Below, one piece after another: positions 47,701 through 60,324 of a stretch of 64,000 bases of DNA. The position numbers and the translations under genes were made by a program. The first letter of the stretch is position 1, and every line of letters begins with the position of its first letter. The stretch is taken from the NCBI GenBank assembly GCA_008921705.1, contig VFFE01007644.1, positions 190,429 to 254,428 of the forward strand. Direction: 5' to 3'. Below the pieces are notes generated by a model, which was given only the letters and a program-made list of their open reading frames with translations, was not told where the DNA came from and did not search any database. Source of the stretch: Burhinus oedicnemus. Lineage: Eukaryota > Chordata > Aves > Charadriiformes > Burhinidae.

Positions 47701-50566
47701 GGCAGAAGTCTTGTGGCATCATTAATTAATTTCATAATTTTCAAAGTGGTTTGTGTTCATTAGGGGGAAAGAGACAGAGGAATGTAAGAATTAACAGTAG
47801 TTTCTGTAGCCAAAATAAGTGAGGGGCTGTAGCCAACAGTCTGCACCATGCATTCCCAGGCATGTTGATCATACTTTCAGAGTAGAAAAACAAGGACGCT
47901 GCAATCAAAGAGGAGGAGGTTAAAGTGTTTCAGTGAGAAAACAGGAAGATGGATGACAAGGGGAAGAAAAAGGAGAATGAAGATCCCAGACATTTTGCAG
48001 TAAAGAGTAAAAAGGGAAAGATTCTTCCTGTATAACTCTCTTACTGCTCATTCCTTTCTCAACATCTTCTTCAGATGTATTTGTGTTGCATCGGTTGCAA
48101 CACACTTCTCCAGCTCATTTGCCACATTATTGAGCTCTCTTTCATTTAGCCTTGATCAGCCAAGCTCCCTAGTCATAAACTTTCTAACTCACTTTCACAC
48201 ATCAGCCTAGTTTCCACAGTGTAGGAACACCAAAGAACAAAAGCCTAAAGTGATAATCCCTCCTCTTCACACTTAACCTCTCCCTGAAACAAATTCCCTT
48301 AGCTCTGAACCTTCTTATGCCTTCTGACATACACAAATGTCTATTTAAAATCATCACATGTATATGAACTTCTTGACCTAAGAAATCCCACCCTAATGTC
48401 AGAAACTCCTGATCACTGGCTATTTACCACTAAGACCCTCAGAAGGTTTAACATGCTGGATGTGAAAAAGGAGGAACAGAGAATGCCACCATTCTGCTTC
48501 TGTGCACTGGAGTGAAAGAACTTCATATTAAAATTTCTTGCTCTGATGCCTACACATATTAACCACAGAAAACAAAATTTTAATGAATTTTTAGCCTGTA
48601 TTCCTTGTGGTCTCAGCATTAAAGGAGGAAAAGAGCACAAGGGGCAGTCAGATGAAACGCATCTCCAGGGATTAAAGGCCTCCATAGCATCATCTGTATT
48701 CCTCTGTGAAGATATACACTGCCACACTAGCTGCACTGCATATTGATTACATCATTTGTAGCCATCGTTTGTAAGACTCATGTCTGCTCTGGACTTCCTG
48801 AGTCATCAAAATAACTCTGACAAGCCTCAGCCCTGTCCTTGTGATCAACCAACCACTTGTGATGTTAATGGCTGGCTATCATGGAAGTAACAATAAAACC
48901 AGTTTCATATATAAAGCAGTTTCAGCTTTATATAATCTCTTTTGTGTAATTAGATACTTGTTTTCAACCATGGGCAAAGATTAATCTCCTTCCGATGATC
49001 TAAACTAACTGACATAAATAAACCTACAAGATCAATGAAACTTTGGGCAATTTTGTCTTTATTTTCATTTCTTTGCAGATGAATCATTTAAATTACTGAT
49101 AACAGAACACTTCCACTGAATGACTTGGCTAAACAAAACTTCAAAATCAGGCTGGCTTGTCCCAGCAGGAATGGTGGAAAAACGTCTACGGTAAGGGTTC
49201 AGAAGTATTAGGGAGGATATGGAACACAAAGAGATATGTACTAGAAAAGAGTCAGAATATTTTTTTCTTACTGACAAACTCTTCAAAATTCTTTCAGGTA
49301 ATCCTAGAGTTTCAATAAGCTCTATTGATTTAAGGAATGATTCACACTTGGACTGGAAATGAAGGAGCTTTTAAAGTGCAATCACCAAACCCATACAGTT
49401 TATTTCACAACAACTTACTGCTCAACTTTAAAACCAATATAACGCGAATCACAATACAATGATGATTGATGTTTTTCATCAACGCCCAATTATCATTCCA
49501 TCATGGCACAAGACTTTAAAGCAGAGTTGTCTGAGCCAAGTCAAACACAAAGTGAGCATCTGAAAATCCAGATCTGTGTTCTTACAAAATGACTTACCAA
49601 ACTGCATTTATTATTTTCTAACATGTTAGGTCATGTTAGTTGTATATGGGTATACAAGATGAGACATTTATTTTAATCTTACGCTCAGGTAGCTCATTTC
49701 ACTAATTTATGAGTAAGAATCATATCTGCAAAGAGATTTTGGTTTTGTTTTAAACAGGGCTTGAACTGGATTTCTTAGCATTGGTGGGATCAGTTCTCAG
49801 GTTTTTCAGTTTCACCGGACTTCTCTAAATATTTGATACCGACCATTCACAGGGCTACCCACATATGTTGCTGGGTATTTCATGGGCACTTCATGATCAT
49901 GTAATTACAACTCCACTAAACTTCCCCCCTTATGTGCAAAATATGTTAGAATACATATTTTACATTTTTATAGAATCATAGAATATAATATGTATTGATA
50001 GCCTAACATGTAACAGAGAAAGAGGTATCTCTTGCTGTTTCTCTGCACTGTCTGACATGACCTGACATGATTTTAGTTGGAAATTAAGTTCCATAATTCA
50101 GAAGCAGGTTGTTTGGGGTTGGGTTTTTTCAGCATTGCACAGTAACAGTAACAAAATGATGGGAGGTTATGGGAATAGGAGGAAGCGGTTTAAACATGCA
50201 AATACTTTCAAAATGTAGGTGTTAAAAGACATACTAGTAATCTATGCAAATTGTTACAATATCATAGGTTCTACATTTCTTTTAACCAAGATAAGTATTA
50301 CCTTATTTTCATACTATATATTATTCATAAACTTTACTTGGAGCACAGTATACACTTTGTCCTCAAGGACTGTAAAATAACTACTATACAGGTTACATAA
50401 TAAACAATTCATATTTTGCTAAAATGCAATCACCTCAGGTGGACATAAAAGCAACTACTTAATAATATTCAAAAAATAATACATACCAATTAAAAAAAAT
50501 CAAGAATGTTATATTCATTAAAAAACCCTCTACTGCATGTTAGCTAAGTGCAAAATAACAACCAAC
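44741..50566. other. Long AT-rich non-coding stretch
   Basis: No recognised gene. A short 'atagaatcatagaat' motif at 49970-49985 resembles a CR1 terminus but has no CR1 body next to it. Open frames of 60-110 codons on both strands are unfamiliar. Confidence 0.6.
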
Positions 50567-51837
50567 GACAGAATTTATCTGACACATTTTGCCTGACACA
50601 GCTACCCAAAAAAGACAGCATTTTTTATTTTGGATTTTGGTTTTATCCTGCAGCTCAAATTATGGTATTTCCTATACTGTACTTCCTAATTCTGAATTGG
50701 TGCTACGATTCAGTGCTATAGCTGTTTGATGGTTTACAGATTTTTGTGGGAAGAAACAAGAGAAGCATTCAAAGGGGGAGGTGTCATTTTAATGCACTTG
50801 ATCTTTTGCAGCAATGAAAAATCCGAAATAAAATGTTTGCTTTTCAAAGGTGTCTTTTGATTTTCTTTAAAAAAAATCTAAAAAAGTCCAAAAAGCATTC
50901 AATTTTTTACTTAGTTTACCACATAAACCAGATTTGAGTGATTTGGTAATTATATTGTTTTTTCAAAAGGCAGATATTTTCACTGGAGGAGAAAGGAGAA
51001 AGGTGTTTTAACACATTTTCATTTTCGAATCAAGCCTTTCTGGAAGAAATAATTTTGCTTCTTGATCCACTAGCAACTTTTACTATAAGACTGAATGAAA
51101 TCATATACTCAAATAAAATGTCTTTAGGTACGTGCTCTGTAGTCATTAGAACACACCATTACGGCATCACACCAGACATACAACACATACCTTCTCCGTG
51201 TAGTTGCCTGTGCGTTTCAGGTAACCATTTAGAGCAAAAAAAGCAAACACTCTTTCAAACAGAGGTTTACAACAATGTTTTTGACTAACTGCTTGGGTGA
51301 CATTTTGATTCCAAATCCATTTTGCTTTTGGTTTTTGTTTGTGTTGTACTTCCTACATTTTACCTTGGGGAAGAAAAGGTTAAAGATAATGCCTGTTAAC
51401 TTTGGCTTCTTATCTTACGAAAACCAATATGAATACAACATATTTTCCCTTAACAACTTTGAAAATTTCTTCAAGGATTCCCAAAGGCCACTTTATACCA
51501 GTCCTGCAGTATAAAGCAGACTTAAAGTGGATGCAAATAGAATATTCATTCCCTTTAAAGACAATTTGCATTGCTTACACATAGTGTAAACAAGAGCCAT
51601 GTCCCAAACCGCTTGTTTCCAACAGGACTGATTTTTGTTATTTGTTCAAAATTGAATTCAAACAAAGTTATATCTAGGAAAGGGAATTTGTTGACCTGAA
51701 AGAATCCTATGACCTAACACTCTAATTTTTATGACTCCATTTCACTTATACATGCACATTACCAGATGTCTGTTCACACTATAACCCTGTGGAAAATAAC
51801 TTCATTACGTGCAGGTAGCAATCCATCATTAGCCACC
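50567..51837 (+). repeat. Gap-flanking duplicate, left copy (1271 bp)
   Basis: This block is almost identical to 51858-52954. Pairwise comparison by eye shows only a handful of single-base differences, a 6-bp length change near 51340, and one net 168-bp extra segment here (51080-51255) that the right copy lacks. The copy ends exactly at the N gap. The 79-codon open frame starting M-F-L-T-N-C-L-G recurs in the right copy and resembles no protein I know. Confidence 0.95.
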
Positions 51838-51857
51838 NNNNNNNNNNNNNNNNNNNN
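51838..51857. other. Assembly gap of 20 N
   Basis: Twenty N. The sequence before the gap ends with 'cattagccacc', which is also where the right copy ends at 52954, so the duplicate begins exactly after the gap and ends where the left copy stopped. Confidence 0.98.
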
Positions 51858-52954
51858 GACAGAATTTATCTGACACATTTTGCCTGACACAGCTACCCAA
51901 AAAAGACAGCATTTTTTATTTTGGATTTTGGTTTTATCCTGCAGCTCAAATTATGGTATTTCCTATACTGTACTTCCTAATTCTGAATTGGTGCTACGAT
52001 TCAGTGCTATAGCTGTTTGATGGTTTACAGATTTTTGTGGGAAGAAACAAGAGAAGCATTCAAAGGGGGAGGTGTCATTTTAATGCACTTGATCTTTTGC
52101 AGCAATGAAAAATCCAAAATAAAATGTTTGCTTTTCAAAGGTGTCTTTTGATTTTCTTTAAAAAAAATCTAAAAAAGTCCAAAAAGCATTCAATTTTTTA
52201 CTTAGTTTACCACATAAACCAGATTTGAGTGATTTGGTAATTATATTGTTTTTTCAAAAGGCAGATATTTTCACTGGAGGAGAAAGGAGAAAGGTGTTTT
52301 AACACATTTTCATTTTCGAATCAAGCCTTTCTGGAAGAAATAATTTTGCTTCTTGATCCACTAGCAACTTAAACACCTCAAACAGAGGTTTACAACAATG
52401 TTTTTGACTAACTGCTTGGGTGACATTTTGATTCCAAATCCATTTTGCTTTTGGTTTTTGTTGTACTTCCTATATTTTACCTTGGGGAAGAAAAGGTTAA
52501 AGATAATGCCTGTTAACTTTGGCTTCCTATCTTACGAAAACCAATATGAATACAACATATTTTCCCTTAACAACTTTGAAAATTTCTTCAAGGATTCCCA
52601 AAGGCCACTTTATACCAGTCCTGCAGTATAAAGCAGACTTAAAGTGGATGCAAATAGAATATTCATTCCCTTTAAAGACAATTTGCATTGCTTACACATA
52701 GTGTAAACAAGAGCCATGTCCCAAACCGCTTGTTTCCAACAGGACTGATTTTTGTTATTTGTTCAAAATTGAATTCAAACAAAGTTATATCTAGGAAAGG
52801 GAATTTGTTGACCTGAAAGAATCCTATAACCTAACACTCTAATTTTTATGACTCCATTTCACTTATACATGCACATTACCAGATGTCTGTTCACACTATA
52901 ACCCTGTGGAAAATAACTTCATTACGTGCAGGTAGCAATCCATCATTAGCCACC
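51858..52954 (+). repeat. Gap-flanking duplicate, right copy (1097 bp)
   Basis: It starts with the same 'gacagaatttatctgacac' as position 50567 and keeps a constant offset of 1291 to position 52370. The 176 bases present at 51080-51255 in the left copy are replaced here by 8 bases. After that the offset is 1123, then 1117. High identity, gap placement and matching ends fit two alleles laid side by side by the assembler better than a true tandem duplication. Confidence 0.95.
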
Positions 52955-55900
52955 AATTAGAAATTCATGAGAGAGTGTGAAAACACTCTACATTCTGTCT
53001 GGTTTCTTACAGTGTGTGAGGCCTATCTTAAAAAGAAGAGTTCAATGTCAGACTGAGTTTTGTGCTGTCTTGAATGACAACAGTACCACACGCAGGTCCC
53101 CATTCTTCTGTTGCAAATATTCATTCTCCTCTTTTGACACATCATCACCCTAAAGTATTTCAGTTGGTGGTCCCCAAACTGAAGGTTGTGGCACTTACAA
53201 GTGGAGCTAAGACACTAATAGAAATGCACTTTTTTTCTGCTCTTATCTATTATCGCAAGCCTAGTAAATCATATCTTCGCTTGCCTGTCCGTGCCTGGGT
53301 TGAGATCGACACAGGAGGTGGCACTCCCTGAGTGAAGCTCACAACCATAAACTCAAGTTATATGATGTCTTAAAAAAGTGTGAACTGCTAATTAACAGCA
53401 AAACAGATAAAGAGTGAGCAGTGAGTAAGAAGAATTACACAGTATTAAATTCCTTTCAGGAAAATTGCTTCCCTTGCAACCAAGAAAATACGCAATATGG
53501 CCTCTTCAGACATAAGTACACTTCTCAATCTATGGTCAACGAACCACAGGTGTTAATACTGCTTTTTTTGGTCAACGGTTAAGTGATGCATTGACTAAAA
53601 ATGCTCATAGTTGTTTGGACTAATGTCTTACGCATGTACCAAGAAACAAGGTTAATCACTCACCTCTCCTTCCATGCTGAACAGTAACGTGCATCAAATG
53701 TTGCAGGAGACCACAGACACCACTTATGTGCCCTGTGTATTCCAGTGGGATACAGTTCATCCAGAGCCCACCTCATTCCTAGGCAACAGTTGTGCCTGCT
53801 TCCTTTTTAGGATTACTTGTCTTGCAGGCACCTCATTTCACGTTCCTGGCCACTTGGTTTCAGCTGCCGTATGTACCCAGAGCAATGCCCTATTTGGGGA
53901 GGACAGGCATCCATCTCCTATCCAAAACTATCATTATCAAAAATTATACAAAATTCTAAAATTATCCTGCAGTCCAAGATTAGGCAAATGCTGAATTATG
54001 CCAAGAATGTATATGAATGCAAATTAATCTAGCAAATTTTCAGATATGTCCTTCCTCCACCAGGTTGAATGTTGCAGTCAGGCAGACCCTGATTTGCAAC
54101 TGGTAGGTAAAAGGAAATTTGAATGGTGTCATCCATATACACAGATGCCTCCTGGTGCCACAACCACAGGTCGGGCTTGATCTGCTCTTTCTGAGGTGCT
54201 GCTCGGTCTTGTAGGCACATTTGCACTACGTGGAGCTCTGTGGACACTGCACTAGCAGCTACTCGGGCCTCATCTACACAGGGCTCAGATAAAGACCTAT
54301 ATGAATGGCATAGGCTGTTAAAATGTGTCTTATCTAAGCCACCATAGTCTAAACCAAGTGCTTCAGCCAATGTCAGACGGATACCTGCCTTCTCTAATTT
54401 TATATGAACTAGTAAAGCAGGAGAATCTTTTGGTTCTCATGTAGGTATCTTCACTTATGATATTCACAAGATATCTTCACTTATGATATTTTCAGGGCTA
54501 GTTTGAGTGCTAAATTTTCAGCAAATACTGATGAACACTGTGATATTTGTATTGCTAGTGCTTTGGTCCAATTTTTCTAAGAGGTGCTTACATTCAAAGA
54601 TCAAGACAATGAATATGAGTGATAGTAAGATTACTATACAGAAATGTGTAAGATGATAGCTGAAATGCTATGTGTTCAGGACAAAACAAGTACCTCTAAG
54701 TAATGCAAATTTCAACACTGGGTTGTGAATAGCTGCTGTATAGTATGAGAAGGAACCATAGTCTATCTCCATGCTGCCCACTGCATACCACTGTTTATAC
54801 AGTACACGATCTAAGGTGAGACATTAGCGTATTAACGCACTTTATGTTCTAGGGCACGTTTACAAAAAAACACAACATAAGATGGAGAACTTTCAAACTG
54901 CTCAGGTGCCAATCTTGGCCACAATTTCCTAGGATTATTCAGTTCATAATTGCACATGATAATCAACACAAAATTAAATATCCATATTGCCTAATTACAT
55001 GTATATACTCTAATGGCATAATTAAGACACCCAATTTTACAATTAGAGTGTGGCATTACTTAGTAAACAGCTTTTCAAAGCTTTGTTTTACTCATTTTAA
55101 ATTACTTCCAGAAAACACAAATTCATATGCAAGATATGGCACACTGTAAGAACATTAAAAACTGTTTATAATGCATATTCACAAGGGGCCAAATTTAAGA
55201 CTTAATAGGCATACTTGACTACCTGTGTCTTGATTTTTGAAAACTTAGCAGTACAACTTTAATCTTCTGTTATTATGGTTTATGTCTGGTTGTTTGAAAT
55301 AGAGCTTTTGGTTTTGGCATTTCCAGAGAAAAAAATTCCATGCTTCAGAATGGTGTAATCAGTCAGAAATGTTTGCACATTTCATAAGTGAAGACAATAT
55401 TATTTTTCATTATATTAAAAATATTTTTTGCAGCAAGTCAATGGACTGACCTGAGAATTGTCACTTCTATTTCTAAGCAGATGTAAATTCACAAGTAGGC
55501 AAACACCTATCTTCTGTATTGTTCATTATTGCATTCAGTGATTTAGTGGATATTTTCAAAGATGAATGATTTTGCAACAGCCTTTGTTAAATGTCTTTTT
55601 CTGATCTTGGAAATCTTGCCATTAACTTCACCAATATTTTCTTTTTATAGCAAGTATCAACAGTAGTCATCTACAATAAAAAGTAGCAATGTGCAACAAA
55701 AATTTCCTTTGGTTCCAGATGCTAATGGGGAGTAAGAAGCTGTTCTCACAGGATTCTGCCTTACAAACTAATATTTGCAATGCTCAAGACACAGCCAAAT
55801 TGAAACCAACACTCAGACTTTGTCATCACTGTCTGTTCTGTACTCATTTTTTTCAGTATCTAAGATAATTAATAATTCCACAAATATTTATACTGGAGAA

Positions 55901-56219
55901 AATATCAATTTTTCAATGTCTTCTCTTGGAAGTAGCTGAATGTTTTAAAATTAAAGAAAAGAAACAATATCTTAGGGAAAAAAAAAAGTCTGGAAAATGT
56001 TATCTGAAAATCATAGATGTTTGAAACAAACTGCGAGACTGACACAAGCACAGAACCCAACATATAGATACCACTAGAGGATAAACTCTCACAAGAAGAT
56101 TAATAAGATGTGTCTTTCCTCCTGCATAGCTCTTTGGACTGATTCCCACTAGATGACTTAGCTGAACTACCACACTTAATTTAGAAAAATACCAAGTATT
56201 GATTTTAAAATATTGGTTG
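52955..56219. other. Non-coding stretch
   Basis: No recognised gene or interspersed repeat. It contains a 113-codon minus-strand frame (54029-54370) with fairly balanced codon use but no known relative, and a 26-bp tandem duplication at 54446-54493. Confidence 0.5.
54446..54493 (+). repeat. 26-bp tandem duplication
   Basis: 'tatcttcacttatgatatt' occurs at 54446 and 54472 with identical core sequence. It is a short, recent-looking duplication. Confidence 0.88.
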
Positions 56220-56385
56220 AAGAGGCGTCCACTGTGCATTTCGGGAACTGGTTCCAGTGACTAATCATCCTCATTCTTAACTATTGTGTCTACAGATTAA
56301 TTTGATTTTACTTGGCTTTAGCTTGCATCCACTGCATTGTACCATAACATTTTGCCTAAGCCGACACAGTGTACAAGTGAATACA
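56220..56385 (-). repeat. Very old CR1-group LINE relic
   Basis: The plus strand reads 'gaactggttccagtgactaatcatcctcattcttaactattgtg', then 'attaatttgattttacttggctttagcttgcatccactgcattgtacca'. This follows the ancient CR1 block 'ttgttccaatggttaattac...gtctagcttcaacttccagccattgg' in reverse. Many substitutions; limits approximate. Confidence 0.6.
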
Positions 56386-58410
56386 GGTCTAGGTAAGTGT
56401 CTCGTAAGAACTGAGTCATATCAGGCCAAGTTGTGACTCCTGAGGGATCTTGCTTCAGTAGTGACTAACAAAGAACAACTTCATATTGCACATACTGTTT
56501 CAATCCATTCCTTATACCCTGTATTTATCTTTTGTCATTCAAGTTTTTTGACTGAAATGTCATACTACGTGATATCGAGTGATATATTACAGAAGTCTAA
56601 AGCATGGTAACACTGATTTTGATCAAAATTATAAGCTCATTAAAACAAGTGGATTAAGGTATTTTGACAAGATCGTATGAAATGATCCTCTTGACACTCT
56701 TTTGGTTGTTTACTAAGCATTATTCAGCATTGAGCATATTATTTATCCTGTCAGATATTGAGCTGCTTATTAAAGAATTAAGAAAACATACCTACAATAA
56801 AATGAGTCTTTCCTTTCTCTTTTTAAAACCACCATCAGAAACAGTAATTTTATTGCAATTTCTGAAAATTGTCATGGTTTCTCAGACTTATTAGAAAGTA
56901 ACACAAGAAGATTGTAGGTATCACTTTAAAAGACTGAAGAATAAAACTATCCATAACACTACTTTACAGATAAAAAACTATAATAGGACCTACTTTAGGT
57001 ACAGTTGGAAATTGAAAAAAAATGAATAATTACCATATGGAAGAAATATATCATCTGTCTTTTTCCCCAAACGCAGAAAAGGAATATTTGGCAAGCGCAC
57101 ACTTTTCTGCTATTCAATTTATCAATTGAATAGCAAACAAAACAAAAAAATTCTTCCTCTCCTTTCTCAAGTGAATTTAGCCATTGTAGTCCAGATGAAA
57201 ATGGTATCTCAGTCAGCAATGGAAAAGTCCTATTTTTCTTCATGTAAAGGCCTACATATTATGTATCTTCCAACTGCTTTCAATACTGAATGTATCTAGA
57301 CCAATAACCACTGACAGCAACTTTCAGTCCTGTTTTGCATCTTAAGTTTAATAGATGAACGTAAGTAGTGTTTTTTCTGCATTTATCATACAGAGTTCAG
57401 AAATGCTAGAGGTGGAATTGCTGGTTAGTTTTTAGCAGTAACTGAAGCTTGCAGAGAAAGGCAGCTCTCCATAGGGCTGATAGAGTTACCATTTTCTTTC
57501 AATAACTGGTACAGAGAGAAAAAAAATGCAAATTCAGAATTGTGCAGGGGAAAAAAAAACCCAACTATCAGTCTTCTTGTTTGGAGACGTATGATTTCTT
57601 CTTCCTTCATGTTCAGGCAAGCCCTTGCTAGCTCCAGACTTACTTTAAATTCCTTGGAAATTATGTAATAATGGCTTTAGTTCCCACAATTGCAGCACAG
57701 TTTTAACTAGGTGATCAGCTCAGCAGAACAGTTAAAAAGACGTTACAAAATTTGTTGGATTTGCCCCCAAGTGACCTGGACTTCACAGCTTTCTGTAAAC
57801 ATTATCATCAGACTGCAGCATAAGTTCCCACAGTGACAAATACTGATAGGTTTTTATGTGATCTTCAACAACGTTTTAATAGTTTGGGGTTTTCCTGAAG
57901 AAAAAATTGCCATTGACAGGGCTTCAGCCTTCCTCTGTGTGCCCAGCTGCTCAAGAGAGAAGTGTGAAAGGAGTTAAGATACCTTATAAAGATTGTCATG
58001 TAGGACATCAGTAAGGTAAGTAGGTTGCTTGGAAGGTCTTCTCTCTCCAACTGGCATCGTGACCAAAATGGAAGAAATTATCTGAAGATGCTTGGTAGAA
58101 CCATCAGTCACACACACTGTGGGTATCTGTGTATAGACATATGCATGCATGGACATAAAAAGTGTTCTGGCATATCAGCACACCCTAACTGATCATTTAT
58201 CTGTTTGCTTTTTATGGTGCTGCTTGATTTGCTGTTGATCTTTTACATGCATTATTTGTTATTTTGTTATTGTTGTTATATCAGAAATACACAATACTCT
58301 GAAAGGAAATTGTAGAAGGGTATATATCAGAATGAGGGTAAGCAACACTAAGTCAAAGGAAGATAGTAGTTGTCAACAGCTTATATTTCCTGTTTTTAAG
58401 GAGAAGCATA
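56386..58410. other. Non-coding stretch
   Basis: AT-rich sequence, nothing recognised. Open frames on both strands are short and unfamiliar. Confidence 0.55.
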
Positions 58411-58770
58411 ATCACAGATCACAGAATCACAGGGGTTGGAAGGGACCTCTGGAGATCATCTAGTCCAACCCTCCTGCCAGAGCAGGGTCACCTAGAGCAG
58501 GTTGCACAGGATGGCGTCCAGGCAGGTTTGGAATGTCTCCAGAGTTGGAGACTCCACCACCTCTCTGGGCAGCCTGTTCCAGTGCTCTGCCACCCTCAAA
58601 GGAAAGAAGTTCCTCCTCATGTTTAGATGGAACTTCCTATGGTCAAGTTTGTGTCCATTACCTCTTGTCCTATCACTGGGCGCCACTGAAAAAAGATTGC
58701 TCCCATCCTCCTGGCACCCTCCCTTTAAGTATTTATAAGCATTGATGAGATCCCCTCTGAGCCTTCTCTA
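58411..58770 (-). repeat. CR1 LINE 3' region, minus strand, well preserved
   Basis: The plus-strand text starts 'atcacagaatcacaggggttggaagggacctctggagatcatctagtccaaccctcctgcc', then 'ggatggcgtccaggcaggtttggaatgtctccag', 'gactccaccacctctctgggcagcctgttcc' and the part encoding the RT tail. It covers the 3' UTR and ends near 'gatcccctctgagccttctct'. Identity to avian CR1 looks higher than for the other copies, so this is a younger insertion. It is 5'-truncated; the 64-codon minus-strand frame ([10 protein letters not shown] ... [10 protein letters not shown]) is CR1 sequence. Confidence 0.95.
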
Positions 58771-60242
58771 ACATAATGGTTATGTTAGAAAACAATGAGA
58801 CTTTTATTTATCATCTAATGAATGAGGAATAAACTGCTTGTGAAAAGCAATCACAATTTAGGCATTCTGGTCATTACAGACTCTAGGTCTTTGAGACCAA
58901 AGATGGAGTGACTCCATATGGTGTGACTCCTTATTGAAGATGATGGGCTCACTTGGCTACCATGCTAGAATACAAAAATGTCCCATTCTCCATGCTGTAA
59001 ATGCTTAAGTAGCAGTGGATTATGTTTCAGAGATTAAGTTGCATCCCTGATAACATTTGAATCATCTCCTGTTAATAAAAAAAAATGATCCCTGAAGAAG
59101 CAGCCGTTCTTCTGGAGTAGCCTGGCTTAAGAACACATACAGAACAGCTAAGTCCTGCCAGCTCGTTGCCAGCAGATACGCTGTAGAAATAGATCAGGCC
59201 ATCAGTCCCAGCACTGACCTGATCACAGGATAGAAAGGGAAGCTGCACTCACTGCAGCATTTCACTGCAGGGACAGCCACTGAACTTTGTACCACACAAA
59301 TTCTACCTTCACACGAATTCTACTTTCTTTAAAACACTCTGATGACATGTTCTCCTTCTTCTGCATCTGTCTGTTTCTTTTCAGCTGCTTGTAACTACCC
59401 CTTCCTTACTGCAGGAGGTTCCTGCACATCCATTCCTTCTAGCCCTGATTTTTATCCCACTCCAGTCACAAAGAGCTAGGTTAGTTTGAGCAGGTGACTT
59501 TTAGACAACATGGATCATTTTGACAGAGAATGTGGTGAGCACCGGGAACAGTAAACTGTGGAAAAGCACATGTGGTCCAGCAATAACCGGTATTTTCTGT
59601 CGTGTGCTGGCCCAGATTCCCCAAAATGGAAATTAAGCCATGACTTAAACAAGCAAGGACAGGCTTTTCAATCACTTCTGTAATTATGAATACACTGAGA
59701 AGGCAAAGAAGGGATAAAAGATACGTATGCAGTCAGGCAAATCCTGGTTAAAGCAAGGAAACCAGCACCTCACATACAGTCAGGGGTGGAGTGTCAAAAA
59801 AAAAGAAAATAACAACAGAGATTAAAGTAGGAAACAGTTGAGTTACAGATACATAACTAAAATAATTGATACCCATGACTACAAGATCTCACCTTCCACT
59901 ATTGAAATACTGCTCGATCATTTTATTTACTTTAGTACACAATACAGGCCTTGTGAGCCATTTGAAACCTAGAATGAAATTAGTAAAGAAAGGTAAATTC
60001 TGTTTTATCTTTTTATCCCCTTAACTCATACATATTTATTCAGGGTTTTTTTCAAAGCAATCCAGTTAGTACGTGGAACAGCCCACCTTTTTTTTCCAAG
60101 GAGAATTAGGTTTTCCCAAGTGTTCCAAGCCCAATGGTCTCAAGTCATGTACACAGCTTGTGAACTTGGTCATAGTGAGAGTTATGTTTTTAGGTTTAAA
60201 CAAAACAAAGTTCTTCAGGGTTGTTGGTGGGGTTTCTTGGTT

Positions 60243-60270
60243 TTGGGTTTTGTTTGTTTGTTTGTTTGGG
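60243..60270 (+). repeat. (TTTG)n microsatellite
   Basis: About five TTTG units. Roughly 40 bases later an AAAAC run (60304-60324) supplies a loosely complementary partner. Confidence 0.9.
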
Positions 60271-60303
60271 GTGTTTTTTGTCATAGGCTTGATAATGTTA
60301 CAG

Positions 60304-60324
60304 AAAACAAAACAAAACAAAACA
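60304..60324 (+). repeat. (AAAAC)n microsatellite
   Basis: Four AAAAC-type units, loosely complementary to the TTTG run 40 bases upstream. Confidence 0.88.

Noticed and set aside
49970..49985. CR1-like terminal octamers 'atagaatcatagaat'
   Set aside because: No CR1 body follows on either side, so this is too short to call.
51275..52631. Repeated open frame starting M-F-L-T-N-C-L-G in two places
   Set aside because: The repetition comes from the duplicated block around the N gap, not from a gene family; codon use and peptide show nothing familiar.
58502..58745. Plus-strand frames of 70-78 codons at 58.5 kb
   Set aside because: Antisense translation of a CR1 3' end.
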